DNA from: an uncultured Clostridia bacterium
GTDB taxonomy: Bacteria; Bacillota_A; Clostridia; TANB77; CAG-508
DNA length: 24,323 nucleotides
Assembly: GCA_947624715.1 (NCBI GenBank)
Contig: CANQLO010000030.1
Span: 1 to 24,323, forward strand
Direction of reading: 5' to 3'
Shown in pieces: positions 14,994 through 24,302 of this stretch. The notes under the pieces are model-generated. The model ran no database searches, was not told the DNA's origin, and saw only the letters and a list, made by a program, of their open reading frames with translations. A program made the translations under genes and the position numbers. The stretch's first letter is position 1, and each line of letters begins with the position of its first letter.

Positions 14994-16526
14994 CTATTCC
15001 CTTATAAGCAAACTTTCTCCTGTCATCTCTTCTGGCTTTTTAATATTCATCATATCTAACATTGTAGGAGCTAAATCTGCCAATCTTCCATCTTTTATCT
15101 TTACATTCTCCATTCCATATAATATTATTGGAACAGGGTTTGTTGTATGTGATGTAAATGGTTCTCCTGTTTTGTAATCTATCATTTGCTCTGCATTTCC
15201 ATGGTCTGCTGTAATTATTGCTTTACCATTATGTTTAGATAATGCATTTATAATCTTTCCTAAACACTCATCAACTGCTTCTATTGCTTTTTCTGCTGCA
15301 TCTAAGCTACCAGTATGTCCAACCATATCTGGGTTTGCAAAATTTAAAATTATACTATCATATTTTTCTGAGTTTATTGCTTCAACAACTTTATCAGTAA
15401 CTTCATATGCACTCATTTCTGGTTTCATATCATAAGTTTCTACCTTTGGAGATGGAACTAAAATTCTGTCTTCTCCTGGATATTGTTTTTCTTCTCCACC
15501 ATTAAAGAAAAATGTTACATGTGCATATTTTTCAGTTTCTGCAATTCTTAATTGTTTTAATCCTTTTTTGCTTATATATTCACCAAAAGTATTTTTTAAT
15601 TTTTCTGGTTTAAATGCAACTTTAACATTTGGCATTGTCGCATCATATTGGGTCATGCATACAAAGTTTAGTTTCATTTTTTTTGTTTCAAATTCTTTAA
15701 ATTCTGGATCAACTAATGCTCTTGTAATCTGTCTTGCTCTGTCTGGTCTAAAATTAAAGAATATTACAGAATCACCATCTTCTATTGTTGCTACTGGCTT
15801 TTCACCATTATATATTACAGTTGGTTCTACAAATTCATCAAATGTTTCTTTTTGATATGAGCCTTCTATTGCTTGGATAGGAGATGATGCTTTTTCTCCT
15901 TCTCCATAAACTAATGCATTATAGCATTTTTGTACTCTTTGCCATCTTTTGTCTCTGTCCATGCTATAAAATCTACCTGAAATTGATGCAATTTTTCCTA
16001 CACCTTTTTCTTCTATTTTTTCTTCTAGTTTTTGAATGTATCCTTCTCCTGATGCTGGAAGAGTATCTCTACCATCCATAAAACAATGTATGAATACATC
16101 TTCAAAATCTCTACGTTTAGCAAGTTCTAACAAGCCGTATAAATGTCTTTCATGACTATGAACTCCACCATCAGAAAGTAATCCCATAATGTGTAATTTA
16201 GAACCTTTTTTCTTACAATTTTCAATAGCATCTACAAGTTCTGGAATACTAAAGAAGTCACCATCTTCTATTGATTTTGTAATTCTTGTAAGTTCTTGAT
16301 ATACAACTCTTCCTGCTCCTATATTAGTATGACCTACTTCAGAATTTCCCATTTGTCCTTCTGGAAGTCCTACTGCTTCACCGCTCGCATGAATTTCTGC
16401 TGTTGGACATTTCATCATTAGTTCATCAATGTTTGGCTTTTTAGCATTTGCGACTGCATTTCCTAACTTTTCAGGATTCTTTCCAAATCCATCAAGTATA
16501 ACTAGCATTGTAAGTTCTTTACTCAT
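14994..16526 (-). CDS. gpmI: 2,3-bisphosphoglycerate-independent phosphoglycerate mutase
   Basis: Mn-dependent isomerisation of 3- to 2-phosphoglycerate. At 510 aa it is standard length. D12 (LDGFG) and the phosphoserine S62 ([17 protein letters not shown]) are visible. So are FMDGRDT with [15 protein letters not shown], the [10 protein letters not shown] segment, and the second metal site [22 protein letters not shown] and TSHTTNPVP near the C terminus. It follows tpiA by 109 bp and precedes the YezG-like gene by 13 bp. The SD is AAGG with short spacing. Confidence 0.97.
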   Translation of the reverse strand: MSKELTMLVILDGFGKNPEKLGNAVANAKKPNIDELMMKCPTAEIHASGEAVGLPEGQMGNSEVGHTNIGAGRVVYQELTRITKSIEDGDFFSIPELVDAIENCKKKGSKLHIMGLLSDGGVHSHERHLYGLLELAKRRDFEDVFIHCFMDGRDTLPASGEGYIQKLEEKIEEKGVGKIASISGRFYSMDRDKRWQRVQKCYNALVYGEGEKASSPIQAIEGSYQKETFDEFVEPTVIYNGEKPVATIEDGDSVIFFNFRPDRARQITRALVDPEFKEFETKKMKLNFVCMTQYDATMPNVKVAFKPEKLKNTFGEYISKKGLKQLRIAETEKYAHVTFFFNGGEEKQYPGEDRILVPSPKVETYDMKPEMSAYEVTDKVVEAINSEKYDSIILNFANPDMVGHTGSLDAAEKAIEAVDECLGKIINALSKHNGKAIITADHGNAEQMIDYKTGEPFTSHTTNPVPIILYGMENVKIKDGRLADLAPTMLDMMNIKKPEEMTGESLLIRE

Positions 16527-16561
16527 TTTTACCTTCTTTCTTTATTTTTACGCCTACTACA

Positions 16562-16578
16562 AATGGCTATATGCCATT
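16562..16578. other. Small hairpin between tpiA and gpmI
   Basis: AATGGC / GCCATT (6 bp, 5-nt loop) with no T run directly after it. It may be an mRNA processing or stability element. Confidence 0.3.
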
Positions 16579-16635
16579 ATGTAAATTACAATAAAATTGC
16601 TATTTTTAAGATTAAAATGATATCTTTAGTTTTAC

Positions 16636-17373
16636 TTAAAAGTTTACAATTTTACTGAAATTTAGTGCATCTAGGCTGCTACCCCCGACTAATCCTCCAT
16701 CAATATCTGACATTGTGAAAAGTTCTTTTGCATTCTCTGGCTTTACACTTCCGCCATAAAGAATGCTTATATCATCTGTATCAAATCTTTTTCTTATTTC
16801 GTTTCTAATTTCTTTTATACTGTCATTAGCATCCTCTGCTGTTGCAGTTTTTCCTGTTCCAATAGCCCATATAGGCTCGTAAGCTATAATTATATTATCT
16901 AAATCCTCTTTTGTCAAGCCTTCAAGAGCCTTTGCTGTTTGAGAAGTAATTACTTCTATTGTTTTGCCATTTTCCCTTTGCTCTAATGTTTCACCAACAC
17001 ATACAATTGGTTTTAGTCCTTGAGCTAAAGCTGATTTTATCTTTAAGTTTACTGTTTCATCTGTCTCATTAAAATATTGTCTTCTCTCTGAATGTCCAAT
17101 TATAACATATTCAACATTTATTACTTTTAACATTTCTGCTGAAATTTCACCTGTATATGCTCCAGATTTTTCCCAATGCATATTTTGTGCTCCAACATGA
17201 ATGTTAGTTTCCTGAACGGTAAGCAATGTATAAAATAAATCCGTATATGGAACACATATTATAACTTTATTTGGAGAGTCTTTAACAAGTGGAGCTAGAG
17301 TATTTACATACTCAATAGCTTCATTTGGAAGCATATTCATTTTCCAGTTTCCTGCAATTATAGTTCTTCTCAT
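16636..17373 (-). CDS. tpiA: Triosephosphate isomerase
   Basis: Interconverts dihydroxyacetone phosphate and glyceraldehyde 3-phosphate. At 245 aa it is full length. Catalytic K11 (AGNWKMN), H94 (IIGHSERR) and E166 (AYEPIWAIGTGKTA) are present, with the phosphate loop LYGGSVKPEN and the terminal GGLVGGSSLD. It lies 53 bp after pgk on the same strand with no visible terminator. A weak AAGG lies 12 nt upstream of the ATG. Confidence 0.97.
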   Translation of the reverse strand: MRRTIIAGNWKMNMLPNEAIEYVNTLAPLVKDSPNKVIICVPYTDLFYTLLTVQETNIHVGAQNMHWEKSGAYTGEISAEMLKVINVEYVIIGHSERRQYFNETDETVNLKIKSALAQGLKPIVCVGETLEQRENGKTIEVITSQTAKALEGLTKEDLDNIIIAYEPIWAIGTGKTATAEDANDSIKEIRNEIRKRFDTDDISILYGGSVKPENAKELFTMSDIDGGLVGGSSLDALNFSKIVNF

Positions 17374-17426
17374 AATTTATTTACCTTATATAATAAATTT
17401 AGATTTTTAAGGATCAACCTATAAAC

Positions 17427-18614
17427 CTATTTATCCTCGATGCAATCAATTCCTGGTAAAACTTTTCCTTCAATAAACTCTAAAGATGCTCCTCCACCAG
17501 TTGAAATATGTGTCATTTTATCTGACAATCCTGCTTTTGCAACTGCTGCTGCTGAATCTCCTCCTCCTATTATAGTTGTACAATCATCTAATTCTGCAAG
17601 AGTTTTAGCTATTTTCTCTGTTCCAATTGCAAATTGGTCAAATTCAAATACACCTATTGGTCCATTCCATAAAACTGTTTTTGCTTGTCTTAATTCTTCC
17701 TGATATAGCTTTATTGTTTCTGGACCAATATCAAGTCCTTCCCAACCATCTGGTATTTCTGAAGAATTTACTATCATGCTTTCTGTATCTTCACTAAAAT
17801 CTTTTCCAACCTTATTGTCAACTGGTAAAAGTAACTTTACTCCTTTTTGTTTAGCTTTTTCTAATAAGCTAGAAGCTAAATCTAACTTATCTAATTCACA
17901 TATTGAATTTCCAACATTGTATCCTTGTGCTTTAAAGAATGTATATGCCATTCCTCCACCAATTATAAGTGTATCAACCTTATCTAATAGATTATCTATA
18001 ACTCCTATTTTGTCTGATACTTTCTTTCCACCAAGTATTGCAACAAAAGGTCTTTGTGGATTTTCCAATGCTCCTCCTAATATTCTTAGTTCTTTTTCAA
18101 TTAAAAATCCACAAGCTGATGGTAAATATTTAGCAACTCCTGCTGTTGATGAATGTGCTCTATGTGCTGCTCCGAATGCATCATTTACATATAATTCTGC
18201 TAAACTAGCAAACTCTTTACTTAAACTATCATCATTTTGTTCTTCTCTTGGATCAAATCTAACATTTTCTAAGAGCATTACTTCGCCTTCTTTTAAGTTT
18301 TCTGCTAAGCTTTTAGCACTTTCTCCAGTTACATCTTTAGCAAGCTTTACTTCAATTCCTAATTGTTTAGAAAGTTCTACAGCTACAGGCTCTAGAGAGT
18401 ATTTCATATTAAATTCTCCCTTTGGTCTGCCTAAGTGTGAACATAATATTACTTTTGCATTATTTTCTAATAAATATTTTATTGTTGGTAGTGCCGCTAC
18501 TATTCTTGTTTTGTCTGTTATATTATTATTTTCATCAAATGGTACATTAAAATCACATCTGACTAAAACTTTCTTTCCATTTACATCTAAATCTTTTACA
18601 GTTTTTTTATTCAT
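17427..18614 (-). CDS. pgk: Phosphoglycerate kinase
   Basis: Transfers phosphate from 1,3-bisphosphoglycerate to ADP. At 395 aa it is full length. Family motifs are VRCDFNVP near the N terminus, [69 protein letters not shown] and [10 protein letters not shown]. It has its own promoter (18688-18716) after the gap terminator. The only good SD (AAGGAG, 18646-18651) is 31 nt from the ATG, and an 8-bp hairpin lies between them. The N terminus ([15 protein letters not shown]) fits the family, so the start is not in doubt. Confidence 0.97.
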   Translation of the reverse strand: MNKKTVKDLDVNGKKVLVRCDFNVPFDENNNITDKTRIVAALPTIKYLLENNAKVILCSHLGRPKGEFNMKYSLEPVAVELSKQLGIEVKLAKDVTGESAKSLAENLKEGEVMLLENVRFDPREEQNDDSLSKEFASLAELYVNDAFGAAHRAHSSTAGVAKYLPSACGFLIEKELRILGGALENPQRPFVAILGGKKVSDKIGVIDNLLDKVDTLIIGGGMAYTFFKAQGYNVGNSICELDKLDLASSLLEKAKQKGVKLLLPVDNKVGKDFSEDTESMIVNSSEIPDGWEGLDIGPETIKLYQEELRQAKTVLWNGPIGVFEFDQFAIGTEKIAKTLAELDDCTTIIGGGDSAAAVAKAGLSDKMTHISTGGGASLEFIEGKVLPGIDCIEDK

Positions 18615-18623
18615 AAATTTTTC

Positions 18624-18650
18624 TTGTATAAAAAATTATACAAAACTCCT
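18624..18650 (-). promoter_or_regulatory. SD separated from the pgk start by a hairpin
   Basis: AGGAG (18646-18650) is followed by TTGTATAA / TTATACAA (8-bp stem, 4-nt loop, 18624-18643) and then 9 nt to the ATG. Real SD-ATG spacing is 31 nt. With the 20-nt hairpin folded out it is about 11 nt, which is functional. Confidence 0.6.
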
Positions 18651-18687
18651 TTCCTTGGAAATATTATTTCCGTAAAATTTCAATATT

Positions 18688-18716
18688 ATTGTATATCAAA
18701 ACACTTTTGTTTTCAA
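18688..18716 (-). promoter_or_regulatory. pgk promoter
   Basis: On the minus strand: TTGAAA (18711-18716), a 17-bp spacer, TACAAT (18688-18693), downstream of the gap terminator. It would drive pgk-tpiA-gpmI and the genes that follow. Confidence 0.75.
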
Positions 18717-18767
18717 TATTTTTTTCTTATTATTTAGATTACATTTTGTTTACGAAATGACATAGTT

Positions 18768-18801
18768 AAAAATCAGGTAGTGTGCGACCTACCTGATTTT
18801 T
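18768..18801 (-). terminator. Strong terminator after gap
   Basis: A 13-bp stem (AAAAATCAGGTAG / CTACCTGATTTTT, 8-nt loop) with a T tract on both strands, 20 bp after the gap stop. It separates gap from pgk. Confidence 0.9.
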
Positions 18802-18820
18802 TTGTATAAGCTTTTATTTT

Positions 18821-19852
<1,032 letters not shown>

Positions 19853-19882
19853 TCAAAATTATTGCCTTATTAAGACATTCTT

Positions 19883-19911
19883 ATTCTATTACAAAAATAA
19901 TTACATTTCAA
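19883..19911 (-). promoter_or_regulatory. gap promoter
   Basis: On the minus strand: TTGAAA (19906-19911), a 17-bp spacer, TAGAAT (19883-19888). It starts a leader of about 40 nt before the gap ATG. Confidence 0.75.
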
Positions 19912-19921
19912 GTAATTATGA

Positions 19922-19948
19922 ATAAAAAATACTACTTTAAAAAAGTAG
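19922..19948 (-). terminator. Terminator of the small acidic protein gene
   Basis: CTACTTT / AAAGTAG (7 bp, 3-nt loop) followed on the minus strand by TATTTTTTATT. It lies between the gene at 20011 and the gap promoter. Confidence 0.75.
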
Positions 19949-20010
19949 CATTCTTTATTTTATTATAATTAAAACTAAACATGCAAATAAAGCAAGTTTT
20001 TTATAGTTAC

Positions 20011-20250
20011 TTATAATTCAATCTTTACTTCTGGTTCTTCTTCTTCAGCTGAATCTCTTGGTCTTAAACGAAGTTCTCCGTTTTCAAGATATACCTCTTG
20101 ATTCCAAAAATCACTTACTTCCTTAAACACCTTTTGTTGATAAGGTGTTAATTCAACAGTAACTGGATAAAGAGCATACTTTTTGAAACTTGTCCAAGTA
20201 TCAACTTTTGCTGGAACTTTAGAATATATTTTTTCCTCATTTTCTTCCAT
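20011..20250 (-). CDS. Small acidic protein of unknown function
   Basis: A 79-aa protein not recognised. AAGGAGG lies 8 nt upstream of the ATG at 20250, so the in-frame ATG at 20304 is not the likely start. The sequence begins MEENEEKIYSKVPAKVDTW, has a Tyr/Trp-containing middle (SFKKYALYPVTVELTPYQQ, FWNQEVYLENGELRLRPRD) and ends in a Glu-rich tail (EEEEPEVKIEL). There is no signal peptide or membrane helix. It is monocistronic, with its own promoter and terminator, which suggests a real expressed gene. Confidence 0.75.
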   Translation of the reverse strand: MEENEEKIYSKVPAKVDTWTSFKKYALYPVTVELTPYQQKVFKEVSDFWNQEVYLENGELRLRPRDSAEEEEPEVKIEL

Positions 20251-20295
20251 ATTTTGTTCCTCCTTTGTATTATTCGAATAATCATATATATATTT

Positions 20296-20324
20296 AATAT
20301 ACAATATTTATTTTCAATTATCAA
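20296..20324 (-). promoter_or_regulatory. Promoter of the small acidic protein gene
   Basis: On the minus strand: TTGATA (20319-20324), a 17-bp spacer, TATATT (20296-20301). Moderate match in a very AT-rich stretch. Confidence 0.5.
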
Positions 20325-20391
20325 GTTTTTTTACTATTTTTTATTTTACATTTATATTTCGCACATATTACATTTTTATTACAGATTGATT

Positions 20392-21282
20392 TTATACATT
20401 TTTTAAGTCAAATACTGGCACATATTCCTCCTCATGTTTTCCTAATTCCTGCATGTAACCATTTTCTAATCCAATTAAATACATATATCTCTCAATTTCT
20501 TTAAATTCTTTTCTTGATATTTTCCTATTTAACAAATTATCATTTTTAGCTTTATATGTAGGAAAATATTGTGCCATAACACTCACATATACATCATTTT
20601 TAAAATTATCTTTTATCCATTTTAGTATATGCTTAGTATTTTGAATATGATTTGGTAATATTAAATGTCTAATAATAACTCCTTTTTGTATCATTCCATT
20701 TTCCGAAAATTTAATGCTTCCAACTTGATTGTACATTTCATTTATTGCCTTAGTTGCTATATTAAAATAATTTGGAGCTTGTGAATACTTTTCTGCCAAT
20801 TCATTCGAATAATATTTTAAATCTGGTAAATATACATCAATATATCCTTTCAATGCTTTTATTGTTTCAACATTTTCATATCCATTTGAATTATATATTA
20901 TTGGTATTTTTAAACCTTTAGACTTAGCAATTTTTATTGCTTCAATAATTTGATACACATACATTGTTGGAGTTACTAAATTTATATTATTTAAACTTCT
21001 TGCTTGTTGCTCTAAAAATATTTCTGAAAGCCTTTCTATACTTACTTCTTTTCCAACACCTTCTTGGCTTATTTCGTGATTTTGACAATATATACATCTT
21101 AAATTACAATTACTAAAAAATATTGTTCCTGAACCTTCTTTTCCGCTTATACAAGGTTCCTCAAATTTGTGTGAACTTACTAACGCAATTTTTATTTTGT
21201 CATCACATTTGCAAAATCCTTTTTTTCCTTCTAATCTATTTACTTTACAATTTCTTGGACAAATAGTACATTTTTCTAACAT
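20392..21282 (-). CDS. Radical SAM protein, PflX / COG1313-like
   Basis: A 296-aa radical SAM enzyme related to pyruvate formate-lyase activating enzymes but of the uncharacterised PflX-like group. The SAM cluster Cys are C59, C63 and C66 (CNLRCIYCQNHE). An N-terminal Cys-rich segment (C5, C8, C12, C24, C26: CTICPRNCKVNR, GFCKC) precedes the barrel and may bind a further cluster or metal. TPTMYVYQIIEA, YNSNGYEN and YLPDLKYYSNELAEKYS are as in this group. No formate-lyase or other glycyl radical enzyme gene is nearby, so the substrate cannot be inferred. AGAGGA lies about 6 nt upstream of ATG. The gene is divergent from the thioesterase gene. Confidence 0.87.
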   Translation of the reverse strand: MLEKCTICPRNCKVNRLEGKKGFCKCDDKIKIALVSSHKFEEPCISGKEGSGTIFFSNCNLRCIYCQNHEISQEGVGKEVSIERLSEIFLEQQARSLNNINLVTPTMYVYQIIEAIKIAKSKGLKIPIIYNSNGYENVETIKALKGYIDVYLPDLKYYSNELAEKYSQAPNYFNIATKAINEMYNQVGSIKFSENGMIQKGVIIRHLILPNHIQNTKHILKWIKDNFKNDVYVSVMAQYFPTYKAKNDNLLNRKISRKEFKEIERYMYLIGLENGYMQELGKHEEEYVPVFDLKNV

Positions 21283-21472
21283 ATATATTCCTCTTTTTTA
21301 TTTTATATTACAACAAAGGTTATTTACATAAATATAATTTATATTTTCTTTAAAATTATATCACTTTTTTTGAAAATATGATATACTTTAAGTTGTATTT
21401 ATAATAAAAGAAATAATCTCTTATACAATTATGTTAATTATCAAATAAAATAAGGAGGAAATAAAATTAAAA

Positions 21473-22219
21473 ATGAAATTGGAAAATGGAATTTTTGAAG
21501 AATCATATTTAACAGGATTTTCTCAAACTGGAATTCACAATGTTTTAACAAATAAAAGTTTCTTATCATTAATGGAAACAATAGCAGGTACACACTCAGG
21601 ATATTGTCATTATTCATTTAAAGAACTAGGCAAAGAAAATAAAACTTGGGTTTTACTTAACTGGAAATTACAAGTTTTTAAAAGGCCATCTGCAGATGAA
21701 AAAGTTTTTCTTAAAACTTGGGGTAGAACTAGAACAAGTAAAATTTATGTTTTAAGAGATTTTCAAATGTTTAATGAAGCCGGTGAATTATGTGCAATTG
21801 CTAGTTCTAAATGGTGCATTGTTGATATTTCTACTGGAAAAATTACTAAAATACCTGATAACTTAGATGAAATATATCATGGTTTCAAGGATGATTCTGT
21901 TTTCAATATAGATGATTTACCTAAATTAGTTGTACCAGAAGATGAGCCTATCAATTCTGACAGTTATAAAATTAGAAGATTTGATTTGGATATAAATAAA
22001 CATGTTCACAATCTTAATTATTTAAATTACGCATATGAGCTTTTACCTGAAGATGTTTTTGATGGTCCAGAACTTAATAATGTTGAAATTGTTTTTAAGA
22101 AAGAATTAAAATATGGAGATATAATAAAATCATATTTATACAAAGAAAATAATGTTTATATCATTGTTATCAAAAATGAAGATGAAAGTATTATTCATTC
22201 TATAATTAAATTGTATTAA
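21473..22219 (+). CDS. Acyl-ACP thioesterase (FAT family)
   Basis: A 248-aa double-hotdog protein that would hydrolyse acyl-acyl carrier protein to a free fatty acid. The N-terminal hotdog has HNVLTNKSFLSLMETIAGTH and WVLLNWKLQVFKRP. WGRTRTSKIYVLRDF and SSKWCIVDI follow. The C-terminal hotdog has the conserved D173, N175 and H177 (DLDINKHVHNLNYLNY). AAGGAGG is about 14 nt from ATG, longer than usual, and no in-frame ATG, GTG or TTG lies nearer. TGATATACT about 100 nt upstream could be an extended -10. It ends at the hairpin at 22262-22304. Confidence 0.9.
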   Translation: MKLENGIFEESYLTGFSQTGIHNVLTNKSFLSLMETIAGTHSGYCHYSFKELGKENKTWVLLNWKLQVFKRPSADEKVFLKTWGRTRTSKIYVLRDFQMFNEAGELCAIASSKWCIVDISTGKITKIPDNLDEIYHGFKDDSVFNIDDLPKLVVPEDEPINSDSYKIRRFDLDINKHVHNLNYLNYAYELLPEDVFDGPELNNVEIVFKKELKYGDIIKSYLYKENNVYIIVIKNEDESIIHSIIKLY

Positions 22220-22261
22220 AAATTTGTTCTTATGATAAAGCTTGCGTAAGCAATTGAAATC

Positions 22262-22304
22262 AAAAGCTATGCATTTTAGATTTTACTAAAACACATAGCT
22301 TTTT
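22262..22304. terminator. Bidirectional terminator, same hairpin family as the leader repeats
   Basis: AAAAGCTATG / CATAGCTTTT with an inner stem TTTTAG / CTAAAA. T-rich sequence follows on both strands. It lies between the convergent thioesterase (+) and FGE-domain gene (-). It is a close relative of the hairpins at 1117-1165 and 24177-24225. Confidence 0.8.
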
Positions 22305-22320
22305 ATTTAATGTCAAATAA

Positions 22321-22374
22321 CCTCCGTCCCTATTGACACCTATTGACACCTATTGACACCTATTGACATTGACA
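22321..22374 (-). repeat. Tandem TGTCAATAGG units with GGGACGG, downstream of the variable gene
   Basis: On the minus strand there are TGTCAA, three perfect 10-bp units TGTCAATAGG, then TGTCAATAGGGACGGAGG. It starts about 15 nt after the stop of the FGE-domain gene. It is the same family as 1420-1474. Confidence 0.85.
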
Positions 22375-22388
22375 CATATTAACAATTT

Positions 22389-24038
22389 TTACACCACAAG
22401 CACCGGGCGGAAAGCAAGATTGTAGACCGGATCGCCGCCGCCATCGTACAAAGCGAACACGCCTGCGCCGACTCCATCGAACCAAGAGCCTCCGCGATGC
22501 ACGAAAGGTCGAGCACAATTGCCTATTAAGGCATAATCTCCATTATAAAATCCATGTCCTAACTTATAGTCTCCGTTAACTTCTGTAAGCCAATTATTAT
22601 TTTCACTTGTATCTTTTCCATAGAATGAATATTCTGTTCCTATTACTTCATACATTGCATCTCCTAGATGCTCTTTCATTAATTCATATCTTTCTTTTGT
22701 TATTTTCAATCTTTCATCATTTTTTTCTTTACCTAGATTCCATAGATTACCTGGTTCTACATACTTTGTTTTCTCATCTGTACCTACGTTATATACATCC
22801 CAGTATTTCTTATATTCTTCTTTTACTGTTTTATTAGTACTATCAAATACACTAGTTGTACCGTAAGTTTTTATATTGCCATTTTGATTGTTATAATATG
22901 CAGCTACGAATTCCCATCCGCCTCCGCACATATCATATACACCCGTTGGATTATTCGTTGTACTTTGACTTTTATTTGTTATATAATCTCCATTTCCAGA
23001 GTATGAATGATAAACTCCATTATCACTTGCACCACTTCCATTTTTTGTTGGTACAAATCCATATTGCGATGCTGCTAAGTATGCTACTGCTCCCCACTCT
23101 GAATTCTTAATTAAATGCGAATCTACTTTTGATGTAGCTAGTCCGTAACTGTTGCCATCCTTTTTCATATTAAAACAATTTAAGAAACTATTTCCTATAT
23201 TTATGTATCTCCATGTATTTGTATCTGGTAATACTCTTAACTCATTATCTGCTACCTTATTATTTGCATTTGTATTTGGATTTTCTCCTGCCATACTTGC
23301 TTCAAATTTTGCTATCCATATTCCTTTTGCATTCTTAAATGCTGGATGTACTATCTTTGGCGTTTTTTCTCCTACTTTACTATCCATGTCTTCTAAACTA
23401 TATGCTGTTGCATATGTATTTCCTTCAAAATCTTTATTTCCTGTTCCATTTATAAATGTTACATCAAATATTTCTTGTACTGTTCCTTCTTCTTTGTTTG
23501 ATGCTGTATGATAGCTATTTATGCTATATGCAAATCTTGGTATCCATACAAACATACTCCCCAAATCATTTTCTTCTACTACTGTAGTTCCATCATCTTT
23601 ATAATATCCATCTGCTCCTTTATTATTTCTATCACTCCACTTATACTTTCCATCACTTAACATTACATTTGCCCATGCTAAGTTGCTAACATCTTTATAC
23701 TCATACCATTCTTCATCATATTGGTTTGTTATTACCCAATTTCCATCTTTATATTTTATTGGTATCATTCCGTCTGTTAGTACTGGCTTGTTTACTCCTT
23801 TATTATTAAATGTTTCACTCTTTACATCTTTTAATAATTCTTCCATTTCCTTTAGATCACCAGCTTCTTGCTCTTGTACATTTTCATATTCTGATACTGC
23901 CTTTTTTGTTTTTGTAATAAGTCCTCCATCTCCTAATGACAAGTTTAATGTCACTCCTGCTAGTACTAACATTATTATTATTGTTACTACCAGCGCTATT
24001 AAAGTTATGCCCTTCTCATTAATCTCTTGATTTTTCAT
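22389..24038 (-). CDS. Prepilin-like FGE-sulfatase/C-type-lectin protein, probable DGR target
   Basis: A 549-aa protein. Residues 1-10 end in EKG and are followed by a hydrophobic helix (11-34, ITLIALVVTIII...), a class III prepilin-like signal matching the gene at 1-1042. A charged helical stretch (40-75) follows. From about 80 comes an FGE-sulfatase (formylglycine-generating-enzyme-like, C-type lectin fold) region: LGSMFVWIPRFAY, IWIAKFEASMAG-like motif, SEWGAVAYLAASQYGF, GVYDMCGGGWEFVAAYYNN. The C terminus (508-549) reads CARPFVHRGGSW, GAGVFAL, LAFRPVLVV, as in DGR variable proteins. That part is GC-rich and poor in A, unlike the rest of the gene. GAGGAGG lies 7 nt upstream of ATG. No catalytic FGE role is implied: the fold is used here as a variable binding surface. 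No reverse transcriptase is in the window. Confidence 0.85.
   Translation of the reverse strand: MKNQEINEKGITLIALVVTIIIMLVLAGVTLNLSLGDGGLITKTKKAVSEYENVQEQEAGDLKEMEELLKDVKSETFNNKGVNKPVLTDGMIPIKYKDGNWVITNQYDEEWYEYKDVSNLAWANVMLSDGKYKWSDRNNKGADGYYKDDGTTVVEENDLGSMFVWIPRFAYSINSYHTASNKEEGTVQEIFDVTFINGTGNKDFEGNTYATAYSLEDMDSKVGEKTPKIVHPAFKNAKGIWIAKFEASMAGENPNTNANNKVADNELRVLPDTNTWRYINIGNSFLNCFNMKKDGNSYGLATSKVDSHLIKNSEWGAVAYLAASQYGFVPTKNGSGASDNGVYHSYSGNGDYITNKSQSTTNNPTGVYDMCGGGWEFVAAYYNNQNGNIKTYGTTSVFDSTNKTVKEEYKKYWDVYNVGTDEKTKYVEPGNLWNLGKEKNDERLKITKERYELMKEHLGDAMYEVIGTEYSFYGKDTSENNNWLTEVNGDYKLGHGFYNGDYALIGNCARPFVHRGGSWFDGVGAGVFALYDGGGDPVYNLAFRPVLVV
22392..22512 (-). other. Candidate DGR variable region (VR)
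   Basis: The last 40 codons. By hand count 22392-22500 is about 62% GC and about 10% A on the coding strand, in a genome of about 30% GC. NNC or GAT codons cluster at the positions that vary in DGR lectins: H514, F520, D521, V523, G524, Y531, D532, G533-535, D536, V538, Y539, N540. This is the expected product of A-to-N changes from AAC/AAT codons in a template repeat. Invariant-looking blocks (RGGSW, GAGVFAL, LAFRPVL) separate them. The GC-rich end at the stop may hold the initiation-of-mutagenic-homing site. The left border of the VR is approximate. Confidence 0.75.
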
Positions 24039-24176
24039 TGTAAATCCTCCTCATTTAATTTTTTATTTTAAACTTTTATATTTACTCTGCATTTTTTACT
24101 TAACTAAATTTTGCTTTTTAATTTTTTTATTTTATTACTTTTTAATTCCTGCGTTTTGCTTTTTTGCGCACAAAAA

Positions 24177-24225
24177 AGCCATGCATTTTAAATTCTACTA
24201 AAACACATAGCTCTCTTTTTTTACT
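24177..24225 (-). terminator. Terminator-like hairpin inside leader repeat B
   Basis: Same stem as copy A (AGCTATG / CATGGCT on the minus strand, then TTTTTT). It is either the terminator of a gene beyond the window or an attenuator ahead of the FGE-domain gene. No clear sigma-A promoter was found between this hairpin and the ATG at 24038. Confidence 0.55.
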
Positions 24226-24302
24226 TCAAACAAAGCTAGAGCAAAATCAAAGATTTTGATAACTTTGTTTTTTATATTTATTCTCTTGTTTATTAAACTA
24301 CT

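Noticed and set aside
17776..18675. Long plus-strand ORF (299 codons) opposite pgk
   Set aside because: Antisense shadow of the conserved pgk gene, with Ser/Phe/Pro-rich composition and no SD.
22389..24038. Active formylglycine-generating enzyme
   Set aside because: The protein has a prepilin-like N terminus and a DGR-like C terminus, no sulfatase gene is nearby, and the catalytic Cys pair of FGE is not recognisable.
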